From the NCBI GenBank assembly GCA_015143295.1, contig CM026559.1, forward strand, positions 24,752,826 through 24,816,825: DNA of 64,000 nucleotides, read 5' to 3'. Shown one piece after another: positions 24,177 to 35,458 of the stretch. Position 1 is the stretch's first letter; every line of letters begins with the position of its first letter. The DNA comes from Tetracentron sinense (taxonomy: Eukaryota; Streptophyta; Magnoliopsida; Trochodendrales; Trochodendraceae). Made by a program: the position numbers and the translations under genes. The notes under the pieces were generated by a model. It was given only the letters and a program-made list of their open reading frames with translations. It searched no databases and had not been told where the DNA came from.

Positions 24177-25313
24177 TTGGAGGAAGAAATGGATCTCCTT
24201 AAGAAAGTTGAATTTCACGAGATGAAAGACGACACAGCCAGTATCCAAACTGAACCTAATCCTTCCACTTTAATTTCTCCTAATTCTGTTCAACTGAGAA
24301 GATCCGAAAGAGTTTCTAGACCACCGGATAGACTTCAGTATTACAATAATGAAGTTTATCTAGTTACCCCTGATGATGAGGATAAAGATCCTAATACTTA
24401 TCAGGAAGCTACATTGGATGTAGATGCATCTCAATGGAATAAAGCCATGAATGTTGAAATAGATTCCATGAATGATAACGGTGTCTGGACTTTAGTAGAT
24501 CCACCAGATGGTATAAGGCCAATTGGATGCAAATGGATTTACAAAAGGAAGAAAGGTGCCGATGGTAACGTGGAGACCTGTAAAGCTAGACTTGTTGCAA
24601 AAGGTTATACTCAAATTCAAGGAGTTAGTTATGAGGATACCTTTTCACCTATAGCTATGCTTAAATCCATCAGGATATTGCTAGCTATAGCTGCACACCA
24701 TGACTATGAGATATAGCAAATGGATGTCAAAACTACTTTCCTTAATGGAATGTTAGATGAAGACAACTATATGAAGTAACCAGAGGGCTTCATTGCTCCT
24801 AACCAGGAGAACATGGTATGCAAGCTCAACAAGTTGATATACGGTTTGAAACAAACTTCAAGAAGCGGGAACCAAAGATTTGATCTTTCGATCAAAGAAT
24901 TTGGATTCTATAAGAATTTGGAAGAATCTTGTATATACAAGAAGGACAGTGGGAGAGCGGTAGTATACCTAATTCTTTATGTAGATGACATACTACTCAT
25001 TGGGAATGATGTAGGGATGTTGTCATCAGTCAAGATATGGCTTTCTCAGCATTTCTCAACGAAAGACTTGGGAGAGGCATCATATATTCTCGGACTAAAG
25101 ATTCTGAGAGATAGAAAATGTCGAATGTTGGGATTGAGCCAAACTTCCTACATAGACAAGACATTGTCTAAGTACAGTATGAGTGATTATAAGACAACAC
25201 TTATTCCTTTTAGACATGGTGTCACTTTGTCTAAAAAGATGACCCCTACATCAGCTGATGAGATCGAGCAGATGAAGAGGTGCCCTTATGCTTCGGCAGT
25301 TGGGAGCCTCATG
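24177..25313 (+). pseudogene. Copia reverse transcriptase, broken, then split by a solo LTR
   Basis: RT starts around WNKAMNVEIDSMNDNGVWTL and contains GCKWIYKRKKGADG, ARLVAKGYTQ and, after stops near 24714 and 24777, LNKLIYGLKQ and the catalytic LYVDDILLIGND near 24978. The reading frame proceeds to AVGSLM at about 25313, where a solo LTR interrupts it. It resumes at 27798 with a YFMLCTRPDIYHAMG segment. Confidence 0.94.
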
Positions 25314-26050
25314 TGTCACGCCCCAAAATCCCCCCTAGGAGAATTGAGAACTTTGGCACGTGACTTACTTGACTTAATCCATTTAATGAGCTTTAAAAGC
25401 ATACAAAAATCTGAACTGAAAAATTTCTTCAATTGAATAACATTTAATACATCAACTAAACATCAATTAAGACTACAACTAAACTGATCCTACACAATCT
25501 AAATCATCATCGTGACTCTCAACTCTTTAATTAAACATATAAAATCTAAATATTCCAATTTAAAAACTAAAACATAATAAACTAATTACAATTCCTCTGG
25601 AATTTAAACAATTTCTAATAAACTAAAATCAAAATCCTGTTCCTCTTCAAGATGATCACCTGTAAGATCTTCCTTACGTACTTCTCTTCAACTTAGGGCT
25701 CCTGCGTACAACTATTAAATCTCGAACCTGCCGACAACTACAGTCATCGGCTGAGTAACAAGTTACCAAGCGTATATATAAAATCCTATCTAACAATATA
25801 ATGAGATTTAATACAAACATGGTTTAAGATTTGCATATCATGTAAACATGTAACAATTCAGAGTGCGGAAGCATAATTCAATTTCAATCCTTACATATGA
25901 TCACTTATGCTTATTTCTCTTGTTTATCTTGCTTATTTCTTATTTCGTGAATGTATTCAACAGTATGCAAGTGCAATAATTTAAAATAACTCTACCCCAT
26001 ATATCGGGTAGAGATTAACATATACTCTACTTTCCAATGTACCACACAGT

Positions 26051-26165
26051 TTGCACATTATCCGGTGCATACGGCTTGTTTATACATTATCCGGTGTATA
26101 CGGCTTATTTACACATTACCTGGTGTATACGGCTTGTTTACACATTACCCGGTGTATACGGCTTG
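26051..26165. repeat. Short tandem array within the solo LTR
   Basis: Four to five units of about 29 bp share CACATTACCCGGTGTATACG followed by GCTTGTTTA. They lie in the middle of the 25314-27792 LTR. Confidence 0.85.
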
Positions 26166-27197
26166 TCTTGCCTTGGTCTTAGGCTTATGGGTACTCGGTC
26201 CGTGCAAAAATCAATCATGCTTGTGTTCTTGTATACTTGCATAATACTTGTCATCTTGATTCTTATTATCATACTTGTTCATGTCCAATTTCGTGAATAA
26301 GTGCGAGTGAAATAATGATAATTTTAAATCATTCACAATTTAAACATGCAGAATTTCTCATAATTGATCAACATAAAATATGGGTTTATCAAGTTTTTGA
26401 CAACAAAATAGGGACAATTTAATTCATCATGTCTCAATTTCCAATACATAATTATAATTAAATTAATCTCTCAAAACCCTAGTTTATAACATACTATAAT
26501 TTCAAAGCAACATAGAATCACTCCATCAAATTTAACCATCATCACTTCCTCCATTCTTCATCACACAATAAACCACAAGATCATTCTCTTTCCCCTTGTT
26601 GATATAATAATTAAATCACAAGAACCTCTCTAACATCATCAATATTTTCGCAAGGAAATCTTAAATTTAAACTCTCTAAACATCATATATAATTTCTATG
26701 AGGAAATCATGGTCTAAAGCATTCTCAAACTCATCATACATATTTTCCGTAAAAAGATCATGATTAAAACACTCTTTCTAACATCATACATATTTTCCAT
26801 ACGAAATCATAATTTAAAAAACATCACATGTATGCTTAATCTTGCTTGTTCTTGCTTTAGATCTATCACTTTCATAATTTTATATCAAAAATCACTATAT
26901 TGAAAGAAAAGAAGTTATATTTACCTCTCATGATCGCTTCCCTACGATCACACGCTTGTGGATAAGGCTGTATATCGATCTCCAAGGCTCCTTCTTCCTT
27001 TATTTTGATCTAATCCTTGAAATCTTCAAGATTCCCTCTTTTGATCTCTTAGGAAGCTCTCTCTTTTCTCTCTCTCTTTTCTCTCTTTTAGGTTTAGAAG
27101 CCTATAGAAACCCTAACTCACGAGTTTGAGGGTTATTTATAGAGTTTGGGGACCAAAGAGAACTTAAAAAGTCAAAAATTGACGTTTTCGCGCATAT

Positions 27198-27285
27198 TTA
27201 GCGTCCACCGATCGATCGGCGAGTTTTGGCCGATCAATCCCCGCCACCACCGATCGATCGGCGCTAGTTGGCCGATCGGTCAGAT
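27198..27285. repeat. CCGATCGATCGG palindrome pair
   Basis: CCACCGATCGATCGGCG occurs twice, each followed about 10 bases later by GGCCGATC. The sequence is strongly self-complementary and lies near the 3' part of the solo LTR. Confidence 0.6.
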
Positions 27286-27797
27286 CCCTCTTTTTTTCTT
27301 TTTTTTTTTCGAAACCTTTCTTAAGTATTTTGGCCATAACTTTTGACTCGGCTGTTGAAATTTGACGATTCAACTTGCGTTAAAACCATCATTCAAGGGG
27401 GAAGAACTTTTATGTTTCGCAAAATTTTTAATTCCTTTTTATTCATGGACCAAAATGCCCCTAAAGCTGACTGGTCTGCAATGGGTTGCCACAGCTCAGA
27501 TTTGCAGCAGACCCGGTTTCAGAAATCCCTCTTTTAACCTAACTCCGACTAAGAATCTGGAAAAATGGTAAACATGAACCTTGAAGAAAATTCTAATAAC
27601 TTTCCAAAAATTCAAAAATCACTCGATTCTGATTTGCGGCGATAAAATTATGGCTTCTTCAAGTTGAGGTTATGTTAAGGTATCCATTTTTATTCATCTT
27701 TTAGGAACACAAGTATTTAACATCGGGCACAAATTTCAAGAATTTCATATCAATGGCACGAAAGTCGATAAACTAAATTTTAGGTCTCTACATCATG

Positions 27798-28442
27798 TAT
27801 TTCATGTTATGTACTAGACCGGATATTTATCATGCAATGGGAGTTGTTAGTCAGTTCCAAAGCAATCCAGGTGTTAATCATTGGACTGCAGTGAAGCACA
27901 TTATGAAGTACCTGAAAAGGACTAGGGATTATGTGCTTACCTTTCAATCATAAGATTTAGTTTGACTGGGTTATACTGATTCTGATTTTCATTATGATCC
28001 GGACAATAGAGCTTCCACATCTGGGTATGTGTTTACACTGGGTGGTGCTGCTGTCAGTTAGCGCAACATAAAGCAGAAGAGTATTGCTGACTCCACCACA
28101 GAAGCAGGATATATTGCAGCTTCAGAAGCAGCAAAAGAAGCAGTCTGGTTCAGAAGGTTTTTGCAAGAGCTAGGAAATGTTCCTTCAGCACTCAGACCTA
28201 TCACTCTCTTCTGTGATAGTAACGGTGCAGTAGCCGATAGCAAAGAATCTAGAAACCACAAAAGGATGAAACATGTGGAGCGGAAGTATCATCTCATTCG
28301 TGAGATCATTGACAGGCAAGATGTAGTGGTTACAAACATTAGGTCTCAACTTAATGTTGCAGACCCGATGACCAAGGCTTTATCAGATAAAGTTTTTGTA
28401 ACACACTTAGACAATATGGGATTGAAATCTCTGGCACAGTGA
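27798..28442 (+). pseudogene. Copia RNase H domain, broken
   Basis: This continues pol after the solo LTR. Motifs in order are MLCTRPDIYHAMG, YTDSDFHYDPDNRASTSGYV, TTEAGYIAASEAAKEAVWF, CDSNGAVADSKESRNHKRMKH and, at the C-terminus, VADPMTKAL. In-frame stops near 27954, 27960 and 28058 disrupt it. RNase H would degrade the RNA template during cDNA synthesis. The last codons lie about 20 bp before the 3' LTR. Confidence 0.94.
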
Positions 28443-28447
28443 CTTTT

Positions 28448-28463
28448 AGGGCAAGTGAGAGAT
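28448..28463 (+). other. Polypurine tract of the copia element
   Basis: AGGGCAAGTGAGAGAT lies immediately before the 3' LTR, in the position and with the composition of a copia plus-strand primer. Confidence 0.85.
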
Positions 28464-31109
28464 TGTTAGACATGATGCCCAGAAAAGTCATTTAGATTGT
28501 TAGAACCTTATTAATTTGATTAATAAATGCTTCTTCTTAATCTATTGTGTATTCATTATGGGTAATTGACCATGATCATGAGATGATCTATACGATATAA
28601 GATATCGATAAAAGTCCATAGGATATATTGTAGGGAAGTTATGTGATTAGATTATCACATGTATATTTAACTTTCCGGTTCCTTATACCTTATATAGTCA
28701 CAGCTGTGGGTGAAGCTGGGCACTTCACTTATATGGCTACCAGAATGCTAAGATGTTCTCAATAGTTGAGATGTAGTTCTATCTCGAACTATTGTAGTGG
28801 AGACTACACATCAGCATATAGGTGCTTAAATGTACACTGACTGATTGCATTCAATGAGAGACCTCTTGCATAAACATACTATCAAATAGTTGGTCTCTCA
28901 TTCACATTGAACAGTTTCGATGATCCTTAGATCTGATGAGTTCATCTATGACCGGGCAATGATCTGACTGTTTTGATTCCACCAATGTATTTTCTAACTT
29001 AGGGAATACAATACAGTGACAGTTGGATAGTCAGAAAGTTGTTCGAGTCATTATGAATTTCAAACAAGAAATCCATGCTCATTAATTTGGGAGATTATCC
29101 AAGTTCCGAGTAAGACAGTTGATTAAGTTCAAATCTTGCACAGGTGATTTTGAAAACAAAATAAGTTTTGAAATATACTTTTATTAAAATGTATTATACT
29201 TATAAAAGGATTTTTTTTCAAAATGTTTTTTTATGAGAAATTGTTTCTTATGGCTTAATCATAAGTCTTGGAAACCCGGATGATTTGCAATGGGCTATGG
29301 GTTAGATAATATGTCAATCTTGAAGGCCCATTAGAGATAATGTATTTGGAATGATAAATCGAATTTAAAAGTTCATGTGGCGGGATCCGTAATGGTTAAT
29401 GTTCATACACTGGGATTCAATTGCAACATGGATATCTCACGTCACTTGTAATTCCAATGTAATTCTCGTTTAGGGTCAATGGGATAACATTGGATAAGCC
29501 AGGGTAAGAATGTCCCAGAGCAATCTGTGGAAGTGCTCACATAAGAAATACAAGCTCAATAATTGATTAAAATTTAATCAATTATTTTAAGTGATTAAAA
29601 GTTAATCATTTAATTAAATAGATTAATAGTTAATCTATTGTTTAAATTAATTGTTAATTTAAACTAAGGGATTATTTTAGTAATTATTTGATTAACATAA
29701 TTAAAGGGGAAATGGGTTTGACCCATATCCATAAACCCATTAAAATGGACCTTTAATATGGGCTAAAGCCCATGGGTTTAACCCTAGGGTGGGGCGCCCA
29801 CTTGAGGAATCCTAATTGGATTGGAATTTGTTCAATTGAATAATTATTGAAATATAATTCCTTTTATTATGGAATTAAAATCCAAGTGTTGGATTGCAAT
29901 TAGGATTAAGATGTTATTGTAATTAGATTACAATAAGGAGTTTTAACTCCTCAAATCTCACGCCCCATAGAAGCTCACGCCCACCCTTGTGGATTCCTAG
30001 TTTGACTAGGTTTCCTACTTTGGTGTAAGATGTTGACTTATCCCTTTTAATTAAGGAATCCTCTTATAATAGGGACTCTTTAATTAATAGGATTACTATA
30101 ACTAAAGTAGTTATAGATTAAGTAGGAGTTTATTTAATTAATAATAAGAGTTATTGTTAATTAATTAAGACTACTAGATAAGATCAAGTTAGAGTAGGAT
30201 TAGGATAAGATCCTAGTCTATAAATACCCCAACACCCTAGACCATTAAGTAGAATTCTCCAGAATTTTTTCTCTCCTCTCCTCTCTCTCTCCAAACCGTG
30301 AGCCCTAGGGGAGACCCCTAGGGATTTTCGTGAGCTATATTGGTGGTCCTAGTTGGGTTTTGTAAATCTAGAGTTTTGAATCTGTAGAGGGGTGTTTTGA
30401 TTCTTGAAGAAATGGGGTTTACTGCAACCTCAATCTAGCCTAAATCCGTTATCCAGACCATTCTAAATTGAGTTATTTTTGGGAGAAATGATTCAGAGAT
30501 CACAAGAAAGAAAAGGGGAAAAAGAAGGAAATGATTCAGAGGGAGAGAAGAAAGAATAATGAAGAAAAGTAGTGACATAATGTTTTTCCTTGATGAATCC
30601 TTTACTTTCTCTCTCTGTAAATTCTGGTTGGAAATCTGATTTTTTTAGGAAAATCTTCTGGGAATTAAAAAAATCTCTCTCCCTCAACAAGGAGGGGTCA
30701 CCTCTATTTATAGGTGATTAACAAAAATCGTAACTAACTTGTACAGCTGTCATAACCGTTTTTGTAACTGACTTTTAGAGAGAAAAATATTGGATTCCAT
30801 CAAGATAAAGGCGTTTTGTCACCATACCTCCTTTAAGCTTTTATGACCAAAGCTTTCAGATATATTCTTCAAAGGTTAAAAGCGGTATTTACAATATCCA
30901 TCTTTTAAGAAATTCTATCTAAGCCCTCCAAACCACAACTCATCATCCTCCCCCAAAAGCAATTGGTAACTACATCGTGAAAGCGGGTCATACGCTTTCA
31001 TGGTGTACTGTCCTACTGAGGTAATATATTAGTGTTCAGACAGCAACACTCCTCTAAAGTAATAATCATGATAGCAATAATAATAATAACGATGATAATA
31101 ATCATCTAA

Positions 31110-31325
31110 TAATCATCTCAAGTCCAATAGGGAAAGCGTAGGTGTTGGACGAAGACACCCATCCCTTATCTCAAGTCCAATAGGGAAATCGTAGGTGTTG
31201 GACGAAGACACCCTTCCCATATCTCAAGTCCAATAGGGAAATCGTAGGTGTTGGACGAAGACACCCTTCCCGTATCTCAAGTCCAATAGGGAAATCGTAG
31301 GTGTTGGACGAAGACACCTTTCCCG
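31110..31325. repeat. ~62-bp tandem array in solo LTR
   Basis: Four near-identical units begin TCTCAAGTCCAATAGGGAAA and contain GTAGGTGTTGGACGAAGACA before the next unit. They differ at only a few positions, so the array is young or homogenised. Confidence 0.93.
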
Positions 31326-31599
31326 TCAGGCCTTAAGAGAAACTGAGGAAAAATCCATCATCAATGTTTTCTCCCTGAGTGTCAGCCCAGGAAGTAATCC
31401 ATGCTTCACTGGAATAGGTAATGAGGGGAAACAGCTACACTCATTCCCACGGGGAGGTACCAATCCATACCGTTCACCCCTGACAAAACAAATCTTCTTT
31501 CTGGCAGAAGTCATCAGAAAGGTATACAAGGAGGGTACTAATTCATACCACGCCCATCATCATGAGAAAGGCGTTGAAAGCCAGAACGAGGCACTGAAG

Positions 31600-31832
31600 C
31601 CATATAGAATATCCGAAGGCGTTGAAGCCTGAATCAACATCAAAGGCATTAAAGCCTGAAACAGCATCCAAAGGCGTTAGAGCTTGAAATAGTATCCAAA
31701 GGCGTTAGAACCTGAAATGATATCCGAAGGCGTTAGAGCCTGAAACAATATCCGAAAGGCGTTAGAGCTTGAAATGATATCCGAAGGCGTTAGAGCCTGA
31801 AACAATATCCAAAGGCGTTAGGACTTGAATCT
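31600..31832. repeat. ~29-bp tandem array in solo LTR
   Basis: About eight units of the form AAGGCGTTAGAGCCTGAAAC followed by AATATCC, with alternating GCCTGAAAC and GCTTGAAAT variants. This suggests a two-unit higher-order pattern in the second half. Confidence 0.9.
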
Positions 31833-32451
31833 GTGTCAATAGCGTTAAAGGCGCAATAGTTTCAACTTTCATCAGTGACATAAGGGTAAAATTGTCATTA
31901 ATGAGCAAAAAATCCTTTTTATGAACTAAAAGCATAAGAGCTTAAAATCATTGATCATTAATGACCAAAATCATCATTATCAGATAAACATGGAATTCTG
32001 TTAACCAATTCTCAAAAAGGATTTTAGTATGTGTAATATGTTAGAACGTTCTTTGAGCCACGTGTCATTATTTTATTGAATTATGAACAACGTTCTTAAA
32101 TTCAAAATTTCATAAGTCAAGCTTTTCAATAACCATCATCAACAGAATCTTAGTATTATTGGTGATAGAAGGTCTACACCATTGATCCATCTTCTTCTTC
32201 TTGCTTCTATAATTCTAAATGAGATTCTAAAGCTTCGTGGAGATAGCGAAGAATAAGGATCGAGCTTCTAGTATTTTTTCGGAGAAATCTCTACAAAAAG
32301 TTCTGATGGTTCGAGTGGATTAAGCTTCACCGGTGAAAAACATTCACCGGGGTGATATGACTAAAACTCTTAGATAATTTTGATGCTTTTTATAGTGTTA
32401 AGATCTAGGAGATCCAGTTTCCGCATAAATTTTTATCCGAATCCCCCTTCA

Positions 32452-32980
32452 TGGACCAAATACCCAAAAGGGTTTATGGTTAGGAAAGTGATTTAAAACT
32501 CTTGAGATGGATTAAAGATCTCATGGTCATGCAGTATGTGGGGCCATCATTTAAAGTATGTGTGAACATAGCACCATTGGATGTTGAATCCAATGGTCCA
32601 GCTCTTGATAGTAATCAAGAGTTTGTAATCACTTTCCATATGGTTATGCCTAATAGAATTATGCTCCATTATCAGGTCGTTGATGGGAGCAAATCCTCTA
32701 TGTTCTTTCTTTTCTGGGTTCTTTCCTATGGCCATGAGTGTTGAAAGACAAGAATTAATTACTCTATTGGGATTCAACAGTTGTAGCCACCTCTAGAGGG
32801 TTTTTTTTTTTTTTGAGCCCACAAACGCCAATTACAAAAGGCCATGCACCCCATTTGTATTATGGGAAAGAACCAAAAAGGAAAGGTACTTTCATCTCAT
32901 TATTTTTAGGGTTTTTTCCCATAACACCCTTCACATTTAGTACATGGTGCTTTTGTGATGGCACTTTTGTGGGAACATAA
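32452..32980. other. Intergenic flank right of the copia element, no gene seen
   Basis: This was contiguous with the sequence ending at 18010 before the copia insertion. It contains a poly-T run near 32802-32814 but no frame with recognisable similarity. Confidence 0.5.
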
Positions 32981-33128
32981 CCCTATGTTTGGTTGCCGAG
33001 AAAATAAGTAAAAACATGAAAAAGAAAAGAAAATTAAGACAAGACACGACTAAAAATTGTATTAAAAATATAAAATTTTCTTTTCTTTTCTATATTTTCA
33101 CCTATTTTCTCGGCAACCAAATATAGCC
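32981..33128. mobile_element. Tourist-like MITE with TAA target duplication
   Basis: The left end CCCTATGTTTGGTTGCCGAG and the reverse complement of the right end GGCTATATTTGGTTGCCGAG form inverted repeats. TAA flanks both sides (32978-32980, 33129-33131). A 3-bp TAA/TTA duplication is typical of PIF/Harbinger (Tourist) elements. At 148 bp it has no coding capacity. Relatives lie at 55407-55647. Confidence 0.82.
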
Positions 33129-33448
33129 TAAAAGGAAAAATCATAAAGAAAGTCCCTCCAAAAGTCTCTGCTCGTAATATCATTACGGATGAGTCTGGAT
33201 TCTCTCTAGAACTTGCCAAAGAGGACCTCTCAAGTAAGTACAAAAAATGTAACACATGTCCAAACTTTCAATTCTTTTTAACTTCTTTCTAAAACTTAAT
33301 TGGGATTAGCATTGATCCTACTAGGGGTTGATATCCCAACTCCAGATTCCATACCAAACTGCCGGAGTTAGTTGACGGCACGCCTCAAACGGTTGGTACT
33401 CGTTTTGAGGAGTGTTTGGGTGAAGCTTATTTGATTTGAGGGTTTGGG

Positions 33449-33482
33449 GTGTGTGCACGTGTGTGTGTGTGTGCACGTGTGT
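33449..33482. repeat. (GT)n microsatellite with GCACGTG interruptions
   Basis: A GTGTGT run carries the motif GCACGTGT twice. The core CACGTG is a G-box sequence, but here it is part of a simple repeat. Confidence 0.8.
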
Positions 33483-33704
33483 TCTTCTTTCTTATGACTG
33501 AAGCTTCGCCTTGTGGTGTTGTTACCTTAACCAAAAAAATAGTTGACGGCCAGAAAAGGGTTCGAGCTAAGGTTCTATCACATAAAACTGTGTTCGAACT
33601 GATTGTGGTCCAACCAGCCTTCCCAGTCCATTGACAGCCCTAACCTAAGGTTTCAGCTTCCTAATATTGTTTTGGGAGCAGCCTAGGGAAAATAATAGAG
33701 ATAA

Positions 33705-33965
33705 GTACCAATTAGTCACCCTAAATCAAAAATATCACCTAAAAGGACATGATTTGAAAAGTTTTACTAAATAGGGTATATACTCCAATATTACCTTTAT
33801 TCGTGTTTGGTTTTATATGCGTAGCAAAGGAGGTTGATATGTCAAAGGCATACCCTATTAGATAATAAAAATACAAAGTATACCTTTTTTTGATAAATAT
33901 GTTAAAAGCATACTAAACTTTTAGGTAATAAAAATGCAAAGTATGACCTTTTAAGTGAATCGTCC
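33705..33965. repeat. Dispersed repeat, copy 1
   Basis: It shares the phrase GATTTGAAAAGTTTTAC and the repeated AATAAAAATGCAAAG blocks with 53635-53885. A third partial relative lies near 61180-61255. Termini are not resolved. Confidence 0.7.
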
Positions 33966-34069
33966 TTATCAATATACTTGGAATCTTACCCTATATATCG
34001 TCTGTTCAAAGTATATTCGAGCCTCTAATGATGCGTATACAGAAGACCGTACACAACATATTTTACAAA

Positions 34070-34303
34070 GAGCAATAGTCCTCTCACATAGCCGACCCTT
34101 CAACTCCAATTAACCCGGGTTAATTTTTTTAACTTTAGTTTATCTTTTTTATTTTTCTAGAAACTAAGGGTAGGTGGATGAACCCTAAGGGTGGATGAAT
34201 CTTAACCACTGGTTAAATTAGATTAGATGGGGCACACATGGCAAGAAAATGGTAGCCGAGACGTCCCTCCTCGTCACCCACTGAGAAAGTGATTATTTTC
34301 TTT
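34070..34303. repeat. Dispersed repeat family GAGCAAT...GTGATTATTTT, copy 1
   Basis: It begins GAGCAATAGTCCTCTCACAT and ends near AAGTGATTATTTTC. Two further copies lie at 63305-63552 and 63571-63853, sharing the internal GGTTAA, CTAAGGGT and GGACACGTGG-like blocks. Confidence 0.75.
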
Positions 34304-34318
34304 TACAAATAAGAAATA

Positions 34319-34711
34319 GGTGGCAAATCCTCTCCAGTTATAACCGGATGTGGCACATCCGGTTATAACCCCTAGAAGTCGCCATGTGTCTCCTTTGACA
34401 CCTTTTAACCGTGGGTAAGGTTCACCCACCCCTAGGGTTCACCCACCTATTTTTGGTTTTTTTTAAAAAAAATTAATTCTATTTTTAAAATTAAAAATAT
34501 GTTTTTAAAGTTTTTTTAATATTAAAAATAATTTTTTAATTTTAAAAATAGAATTAATATTTAAAAAAAAAAACCAAAAATAGGTGGGTGAACCCTAGGG
34601 GTGGGTGAACCTTACCCACGGTTAAGGGGTGTCAAATGAGACATGTGGCGACCTCTAGGGGTTATAACCGGATGTGCCACATCCGGTTATAACTGGAGAG
34701 GATTTGCACCC
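34319..34711. mobile_element. Mutator-like foldback MITE with perfect 9-bp TSD
   Basis: The two arms are almost perfect inverted repeats of about 150 bp. The left end reads GGTGGCAAATCCTCTCCAGT and the reverse complement of the right end reads GGGTGCAAATCCTCTCCAGT. TAAGAAATA flanks it at 34310-34318 and 34712-34720. A 9-bp duplication and long inverted repeats beginning with G are typical of Mutator-like elements. The A/T-rich centre has no coding capacity. Confidence 0.93.
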
Positions 34712-35309
34712 TAAGAAATAACATAGAAGGCTGAATTGGTCAAAACTAGTAAGGAGTTTGATTTCAAATGACTGCGCTAACCATCTAACCATCTAATCTG
34801 TTACATGGTTCTGAGAAGTGGTGCTCTCTTAGGATGTCAAGGGGAAATTTAACAAGACTACTGTTGCAGAAGGTAAACAGTACACAAGCTGTGGTAATTT
34901 TTTTGGCTACACGTCATCGTTTAGTTATGTTATTGATTTGACATGACATTTGTATGTTAATAAATTAGGGTTTTCAACTACCCTAAAAGCCTTGAACTTA
35001 AGTTCTCTCCTATAGGAACTTAAGTGCCACTTCCAACCACTAGAACAACTACATAGGTTTGTGAGCGTCTTTTAGCATCATAAGCGACTGAAACTGGTAC
35101 TCCCCTTGGGTAAGGGTTGAGCATCAGCTGAGCTGAACCCGTTTACACACGAGTTGAAAAAGCAAATCCAAACCTAACTCAACAAGAAACAACCTTGACC
35201 CTTAACCAAACGTCTAAAACATTAAAAAAATCACACTTCTTTTAATAACCTTTAAACTTCAAATTAGTAGGTAATACATACATAGTTAAGTCCATAATCG
35301 TTAATAAAT

Positions 35310-35458
35310 TAACGATGTGGTCCGACGTCAAGGGGAAGCCCAATCCAATTATAAATGGGTAGAGAAATTACCGACGTGGTCCGACGTTGAAGGGGAGCCC
35401 AATCCAATTATTAAAGGATAGAGAAAAGCCCAATCCAATTATAAATGGGTAGAGAAAA
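35310..35458. repeat. ~58-bp tandem repeat upstream of nicotianamine synthase
   Basis: Two full units (35310-35367, 35368-35426) and one partial unit (35427-35458) share GGTCCGACGT, then AAGCCCAATCCAATTATAAA and GGGTAGAGAAA. Each full unit carries an ACGT core, and the second also carries ACCGACGTGG. They lie about 400-550 bp upstream of the start codon at 35864 and could act as a duplicated enhancer, which is inference. Confidence 0.85.

Larger units (their letters stand above)
25314..27792. mobile_element. Solo LTR (gypsy-like) inside copia pol, perfect 5-bp TSD
   Basis: The segment starts TGTCACGCCCCAAAATCC and ends TTAGGTCTCTACA. TCATG is duplicated at 25309-25313 and 27793-27797. Deleting the segment and one TCATG restores the copia RT frame, which proves the insertion. 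No internal retroelement region remains, so this is a solo LTR of 2,479 bp. The ends resemble gypsy LTRs of the TGTCACG type. A TATA-like box could be read on either strand near 27130, so orientation is left open. Confidence 0.95.
30383..32144 (-). mobile_element. Solo LTR inside the copia 3' LTR, perfect 5-bp TSD
   Basis: The segment starts TGTAGAGGGG and ends CATCAACA. GAATC is duplicated at 30378-30382 and 32145-32149, exactly where the 5' LTR is continuous. A TATA-like box on the minus strand (CCTATAAATAGAGG, near 30701-30714) suggests reverse orientation, with U3 to the right and R-U5 to the left. There is no internal region. Two tandem arrays lie in the putative U3. Confidence 0.93.
18011..32451 (+). 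mobile_element. Copia LTR retrotransposon with two nested solo LTRs
   Basis: Two long direct repeats (LTRs) enclose a PBS, gag, protease, integrase, RT, RNase H and a PPT in the Ty1/copia order. The flanking 5-mers are TAGAC (18006-18010) and TGGAC (32452-32456), one mismatch, consistent with an aged target duplication. Removing the two nested solo LTRs leaves about 10.2 kb. Stops and frameshifts break gag and pol, and the two LTRs have many scattered differences, so the copy is old and inactive. Confidence 0.96.
28464..32451 (+). repeat. 3' LTR of the copia element, split by a solo LTR
   Basis: It starts TGTTAGACATGATGCCCAG and ends ATCCCCCTTCA. It matches the 5' LTR over 28464-30382 and 32150-32451. 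The 1.76-kb block between is a separate insertion. Scattered substitutions and small indels distinguish the two LTRs. Confidence 0.95.

Noticed and set aside
32502..32744. 80-residue plus-strand open frame right of the copia element
   Set aside because: No similarity to known families and not supported by splice or promoter signals.
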